Both the position numbers and the translations under genes were made by a program. The notes beneath the pieces were generated by a model, which saw nothing but the letters and a program-made list of their open reading frames with translations, was not told the DNA's origin and made no database searches. Positions 59,976-64,000 of a stretch of DNA of 64,000 bases are shown piece after piece (within the stretch, counting starts at the first letter, position 1; each line of letters starts with the position of its first letter). This stretch comes from Yoonia sp. GPGPB17. GTDB lineage: Bacteria; Pseudomonadota; Alphaproteobacteria; Rhodobacterales; Rhodobacteraceae. The stretch is taken from NCBI RefSeq assembly GCF_037892195.1, contig NZ_JATACI010000002.1:1550001-1614000 (forward strand), read 5' to 3'.

Positions 59976-61766
59976 CTATTCCGCTGCGACACCTTCGGTA
60001 AACTGCAATCGGGCAAGCCGCGCGTAAAGACCGCCCTGCGCCACAAGGGCGTCATGCGTGCCTTGCGCGGCGATCTGGCCATCCTCCAGAACCACTATCC
60101 TATCGGCCTTTTTGACGGTGGCCAGACGGTGCGCAACGATCAGTGTGGTGCGTGTGCGCGCCAGTTCTTCGACCGCACGCTGCACGGCGTACTCGCTTTC
60201 GGCATCCAGCGCGCTTGTCGCCTCATCCAGCAGCAGGATCGGTGCATCGCGCAAAATGGCGCGCGCAATTGCGATCCGTTGTTTTTGACCACCGGACAAC
60301 ATCACGCCACGTTCCCCGACATAGCTGTCAAAACCATCGGGTAGTGCGATCAGGAAATCGTATGCCGCGGCGGCCCTTGCCGCTTCTTCAACCTCGGCAT
60401 CAGTGGCCGTGGGTAAGCCAAAGCGAATATTCTCACGCGCGGTATCTGCAAAGATCACAGGATCTTGGGGGACAAGGGCGATGTGCTTGCGGAAATCAGC
60501 GCGGTCCAGGTCGCGCAGGTCTATGCCGTCAATGCGTACCGCGCCATCCTGCGGATCATAAAAGCGCTGTACCAACTGGATAATCGTGCTTTTGCCCGCC
60601 CCAGAAGGACCGACAAGAGCGACGGTTTCGCCCGGTGTAATCTCAAGATCAATCCCATCCAACGCCGAAACCTGCGGGCGTGAAGGGTAATGAAACTGCA
60701 CGTGGTCAAAGCTTAGTGCGCCTTTGACAGGCGTCGGCAATACGTTCGGCTGGGAGGGGTCCTGCACCGTGTCTTCTGCGGTCAGAAGTTCAACCAGACG
60801 CTCTGTTGCCCCGGCTGCGCGCTGCAATTCACCCCATACTTCCGACAGTGCGGCAACAGCGCCACCGACCATGATGGTATAAATCATGAATTGCACAAGG
60901 CCGCCTTCTGTAATCTCACCCGCGACGACATCCTGTGACCCCATTTGCAAGAACAGGACGATGGCGGCAAACACCATGAAAATCACAATGGCCGTCAATG
61001 CCGCCCGCGTCATGATCCGGCGGCGGGCCGAGCGATAGCTTTGCTCGGTCACTTCATCAAACTTTGCGCGGCTCAGTTCTTCATGCGTGAAAGCTTGCAC
61101 CGTTTGAGCAGATAACAACTGCTCGGACGCGTCCCCGCTGCTTTCCGCGATCAGGTCCTGGTTTTCTTTGGACAGGCTGCGCACACGGCGGCCCAGAAAC
61201 AGGATCGGGAACAGCACAACCGGGATCGGCCACAGCACCATGATGCTCATCTTAACCGAGGTCAGAAGCATCAAAATGACACCACCAACAAAGATCAGGA
61301 TGTTGCGCAAAGCAATTGAGACGGAGCTCCCAATCACAGACAGGATCAGCGTTGTATCGGTGGTGATTCGGCTCAAAACTTCGCCGGTCATGATCTTTTC
61401 ATAGAACGCCGGGCTCATACTGATCATGCGGTTGAACACGGCCTTGCGAATATCGGCCACAACGCGTTCGCCCAGACGGGTCACAAGATAGTATCGCAGC
61501 GCCGTCCCAAAGGCGAGCAGCACCGCAATCGCAAGCATCGTGATGAAATGCTGACCAATTTCCCCACCCGCCAAACCAAAGGTATCAACGACCTGCCCGG
61601 CCGCAATCGGCAAGCTCAGCGACACCATCGCGGTAAACACCAATGCGAAACTCGCGCCGATCATGTTGAAGCGATAGGGTTTCATAAACGGCCACAACGC
61701 CCGTAACGCGGTCACACGTTTGCCAACAGGTCTGTCTTCGGGCTTTGTTTTCTGGATCTCGGCCAT
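59976..61766 (-). CDS. ABC transporter, fused permease/ATPase (MsbA/BmrA-type exporter)
   Basis: A 596-residue half-transporter: six membrane helices within residues 30-320 (MIGASFALVFTAMVSLSLPI; FITMLAIAVLLAFGTALRYY and others), then the nucleotide-binding domain with Walker A LVGPSGAGKSTIIQLVQRF, Q-loop LVPQDPVIF, signature VMLSGGQKQRIAIARAIL, Walker B ILLLDEATSALD and switch His in LIVAHRLATV. It exports lipids, lipid A or drugs as a homodimer. The C-terminal tail is short. It is a single gene; the substrate is unknown. Confidence 0.9.
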   Translation of the reverse strand: MAEIQKTKPEDRPVGKRVTALRALWPFMKPYRFNMIGASFALVFTAMVSLSLPIAAGQVVDTFGLAGGEIGQHFITMLAIAVLLAFGTALRYYLVTRLGERVVADIRKAVFNRMISMSPAFYEKIMTGEVLSRITTDTTLILSVIGSSVSIALRNILIFVGGVILMLLTSVKMSIMVLWPIPVVLFPILFLGRRVRSLSKENQDLIAESSGDASEQLLSAQTVQAFTHEELSRAKFDEVTEQSYRSARRRIMTRAALTAIVIFMVFAAIVLFLQMGSQDVVAGEITEGGLVQFMIYTIMVGGAVAALSEVWGELQRAAGATERLVELLTAEDTVQDPSQPNVLPTPVKGALSFDHVQFHYPSRPQVSALDGIDLEITPGETVALVGPSGAGKSTIIQLVQRFYDPQDGAVRIDGIDLRDLDRADFRKHIALVPQDPVIFADTARENIRFGLPTATDAEVEEAARAAAAYDFLIALPDGFDSYVGERGVMLSGGQKQRIAIARAILRDAPILLLDEATSALDAESEYAVQRAVEELARTRTTLIVAHRLATVKKADRIVVLEDGQIAAQGTHDALVAQGGLYARLARLQFTEGVAAE

Positions 61767-61866
61767 CAGTGGTCCTTAGCAACTGTCAGCAGGACATAAA
61801 ACTGAACTGAGCGTTTCACAAGGCGACCAAACGCATCAGGGGTATTTTGGTTGGATCGAGGGGTGG

Positions 61867-61937
61867 AGCGGGCGACGGGAATCGAACCCGTATCATCAGC
61901 TTGGAAGGCTGAGGTCTTACCATTACACAACGCCCGC
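61867..61937 (-). tRNA. tRNA-Gly (anticodon TCC)
   Basis: On the minus strand a 71-nt cloverleaf: acceptor arm GCGGGCG pairing with CGCCCGC, D-loop with AATGGTAAGAC, anticodon loop CTTCCAA with TCC, and T-arm GGGTTCGATTCCC. Discriminator T; CCA is not encoded. Confidence 0.95.
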
Positions 61938-62213
61938 GTCTATAATCGCGTAGGTATTGGACCTTTCAATTGAGGTCAAGACACCAACGCGGCTGAGAAC
62001 CGAAACCATCAGCGACAACGGCGTATCGAGCGATGGCTGACGGTGCGATCCAATGAGCAGTTGCATGAGCATGTCAAGCGCGCGCCATTGCATTGCGCAA
62101 CAACACAAGATTTCCGCAAGAGATTTCGCTTTAAAGGTGATGATTTCTAACGCAAAATCTGCGCTTGATACTCCGGCCGCAACGCGCTGTTTTAAACCAA
62201 GGGACACCTCATC

Positions 62214-63716
62214 GTGACCAATACTCTTTACGATGCACTCATCGCACCTCATGTCGAAAACGATGATGTCTTCCTGACGCTGGATGACGGCACAAACGTA
62301 ACCTACGCAAGCTTTGTGTCACGGGTCGCCCAACTGGCGCATGTGCTGGAAGACGCAGGTGTGAAACCGGGTGACAGAGTGGTGGTTCAGGCACCAAAGC
62401 TGATGGACGCCGTCGCGCTGTATGGCGCGGCCGTCCAAACGGGAGCGGTCTATCTGCCGCTCAACACGGCCTACACACAAAGCGAGTTGAGCTATTTCAT
62501 CACCGATGCGGCCCCTATCTTGGTTGTGTGCGATGCACGACATGAGAAAGCGATTGCTGCCATTTGTGGCGAAAACACAAAGGTCATGACCCTTGCCAAG
62601 GACGGCACAGGGACACTGTCAACAAGTGCGGACGCTTGCAGCAGATGCTTTCCAACCGCGGCCCGTGGCCCGGATGATTTGGCCGCATTGCTTTACACGT
62701 CAGGCACAACAGGCCGCTCCAAAGGCGCGATGATGTCGCATAAGAACCTGCTGTCCAATGCCGAAAGCCTGGTTGATCTATGGCAGATCGCCAAACAAGA
62801 TCGTCTAATCCACGCCCTTCCGATTTTTCACACCCACGGACTATTTGTCGCTTTGAACACAGCTCTCTTGGCAGGAGCACATGTGCGGTTCATGGCGGCC
62901 TTTGATATCGACATGCTTTTCGCAGAGATCCCTTCATCAACATTGCTCATGGGGGTTCCCACTTTCTACACCCGCCTTTTGGACGACCCACGGCTGAACA
63001 AGGAACTGGTCAAGACCATGCGGTTGTTCATATCCGGCTCTGCGCCATTGCTGGCCGAAATCCATACAGCTTTCGAGGACCGGACCGGCCACCGCATCCT
63101 TGAACGCTATGGGATGACTGAGACGAATATGATCACGTCAAACCCCTATCAGGGCGAACGATTGGCTGGCACCGTTGGCTACGCCCTGCCCGGCACAGAG
63201 GTCGTGATTACCGACAACGGCAAACCGGTTGCCCCAGGCGAAATCGGTATGATCGAAGTGCGCGGTGATAACGTCTTCCAAGGGTACTGGAACATGCCCG
63301 AAAAGACCGCAGAGGAACTGCGCGACACCGGTTTCTTTATGACCGGGGATTTGGGCGTGATGTCTGACGATGGGCGTGTCTCTATTGTCGGGCGACAAAA
63401 GGATCTGATTATCTCAGGCGGTTACAATATCTACCCCAAGGAAATCGAAGACGTGATCAACGAGATCGATGGCGTGCGCGAAAGTGCGGTCTTCGGCGTG
63501 GCGCACCCGGATTTCGGAGAAAGTGTCTTGGCGGCCATCGTCTTGGAAGACCGCACGCTTACCATCGATACAATCGCTGCTCTTGTCGCACCGAACCTTG
63601 CAAGGTTCAAACACCCAAGACGGTATATCATCACCGACGCCCTGCCCCGCAACACAATGGGCAAGGTGCAAAAGAACGTCCTGCGCGAAGCCTATGGCGA
63701 GAATGGATCGACTTAA
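62214..63716 (+). CDS. matB: Malonyl-CoA synthetase (malonate-CoA ligase)
   Basis: A 500-residue ANL-superfamily ligase starting at GTG 62214. Motifs: A3 LLYTSGTTGRSKGAMMSH, HALPIFHTHGLFVALN, A5 ERYGMTETNMITSNPY, GTVGYALPGTEVVI, A7 FFMTGDLGVMSDDGRVSI and A8 GRQKDLIISGGYNIYPKEIE, with A10 LPRNTMGKVQKNVL. The RYGMTETNM and GERLAGTVG segments are those of MatB enzymes, which make malonyl-CoA from malonate. The 276 bp between the tRNA and this gene contain no gene that I can see. Confidence 0.88.
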   Translation: MTNTLYDALIAPHVENDDVFLTLDDGTNVTYASFVSRVAQLAHVLEDAGVKPGDRVVVQAPKLMDAVALYGAAVQTGAVYLPLNTAYTQSELSYFITDAAPILVVCDARHEKAIAAICGENTKVMTLAKDGTGTLSTSADACSRCFPTAARGPDDLAALLYTSGTTGRSKGAMMSHKNLLSNAESLVDLWQIAKQDRLIHALPIFHTHGLFVALNTALLAGAHVRFMAAFDIDMLFAEIPSSTLLMGVPTFYTRLLDDPRLNKELVKTMRLFISGSAPLLAEIHTAFEDRTGHRILERYGMTETNMITSNPYQGERLAGTVGYALPGTEVVITDNGKPVAPGEIGMIEVRGDNVFQGYWNMPEKTAEELRDTGFFMTGDLGVMSDDGRVSIVGRQKDLIISGGYNIYPKEIEDVINEIDGVRESAVFGVAHPDFGESVLAAIVLEDRTLTIDTIAALVAPNLARFKHPRRYIITDALPRNTMGKVQKNVLREAYGENGST

Positions 63717-63805
63717 GTGTGGCGCCCGGGCAAAGCGATTGCATAGTCGCGGATCGCGTTCTGAACCTTCTTGTTTTTCAGGCTATCTGAAGCTACCCGG
63801 TCAGC

Positions 63806-64000
63806 ATGAAACGATTTCTGATCTTGCAGTTGCGTCCTGAAACGGTCGCGTCCGATGACGAATACGCATCCATTCTCGACAAGTGCCAGCTGACACCGGA
63901 TCAAACCCATCGCATACGTGTAGATCAAGAAAACATTCCGTCCGACCTGGATGTAACTGATTACGCCGGGGTGATTGTCGGCGGTGGGCCGGGCTGTGTC
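63806..64000 (+). CDS. Class I glutamine amidotransferase-like protein (3' truncated by window)
   Basis: An open frame from ATG 63806 to the window end gives 65 residues: FLILQLRPETVASDDEYASI, then ILDKCQLTPDQTHRIRVDQE and VTDYAGVIVGGGPGCV. The DYAGVIVGGGP element is the first glycine loop of class I amidotransferases of the GMP-synthase-like group. The catalytic Cys and His lie beyond the window. These standalone proteins release ammonia from glutamine or hydrolyse gamma-glutamyl bonds. Confidence 0.75.
   Translation, partial: MKRFLILQLRPETVASDDEYASILDKCQLTPDQTHRIRVDQENIPSDLDVTDYAGVIVGGGPGCV

Noticed and set aside
1..64000. CRISPR arrays, insertion sequences, rRNA genes, prophage structural genes
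   Set aside because: No regularly spaced repeats, transposase motifs, rRNA sequence or capsid/terminase genes were found; the spike-like pair is the only phage-related feature.

Overview
The window is a chromosomal stretch from an alphaproteobacterium, almost certainly a Rhodobacteraceae (Roseobacter-group) member. This rests on protein style, on a spike-base gene of the kind found with Rhodobacteraceae gene transfer agents (GTAs), and on the yjbF/yjbH, DUF1501/DUF1800 and PspA/YiaA neighbourhoods. No database search was possible; functions come from motifs and family knowledge.

Layout. 0-12.7 kb is catabolic: the end of a dimethylglycine-dehydrogenase/GcvT-type gene, an enolase-superfamily hydroxyproline-type dehydratase, a glutamate-1-semialdehyde-like aminotransferase, an FKBP isomerase, then a tightly overlapping operon (haloacid dehalogenase, hydrolase, threonine-dehydratase-like enzyme, EEP nuclease/phosphatase, PcaD-like lactonase), a Tet-type efflux pump, a frame-broken Zn-alcohol dehydrogenase, GNATs and a second enolase-superfamily enzyme. 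12.7-14.5 kb is an envelope-stress cassette (TetR, PspA, YiaA) with three matching operator palindromes. 14.5-16.1 kb holds phospholipid synthesis genes (PlsC-like, CdsA-like).

16.1-26.9 kb is a Wzx/Wzy exopolysaccharide locus (three glycosyltransferases, acetyltransferase, polymerase, flippase, Wzz/kinase-like co-polymerase, priming sugar transferase). Inserted in it are two genes resembling the head-spike base and head-spike fibre of the Rhodobacter capsulatus GTA, so the proposed capsule receptor and receptor-binding spike are genetically linked. 27.4 kb carries an orphan gene with an NHLP-leader-like N-terminus. 28.4-31.7 kb is a zinc regulon (znuA divergent from zur-znuC-znuB, with Zur boxes). 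32.4-47.5 kb is a type II secretion locus split into gspC/M/L-like genes on the minus strand and gspE-F-G-H-I-J-K-O-D on the plus strand, with DUF1501 and DUF1800 genes between. 47.6-50.3 kb holds yjbF/yjbH. 50.5-57.1 kb is a chemotaxis operon (STAS, CheY, CheA, CheW, CheR, CheY, small helical protein, CheB-like, CheD) without a receptor gene. 57-64 kb has a hydroxyacid dehydrogenase, an acyl-CoA synthetase, an MsbA-like exporter, tRNA-Gly(TCC), a malonyl-CoA synthetase and the start of a glutamine amidotransferase.

Most striking observation: the 8-bp palindrome GCTTAAGC was seen four times, and each copy sits exactly where the reading frame of an otherwise intact gene breaks (cdsA-like, wzz-like, spike base, znuA). 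Two 7-bp variants mark breaks in the tetR and gspJ genes. At all six sites, writing GCCGGC instead restores one full-length protein with family-typical residues across the junction. Intact GCCGGC was seen only twice by eye. This looks like motif-specific sequence corruption (for example base-calling at a modified GCCGGC site) or a remarkable site-specific process. Three further breaks (alcohol dehydrogenase, a glycosyltransferase, cheR) lie at homopolymers and look like ordinary indel errors.
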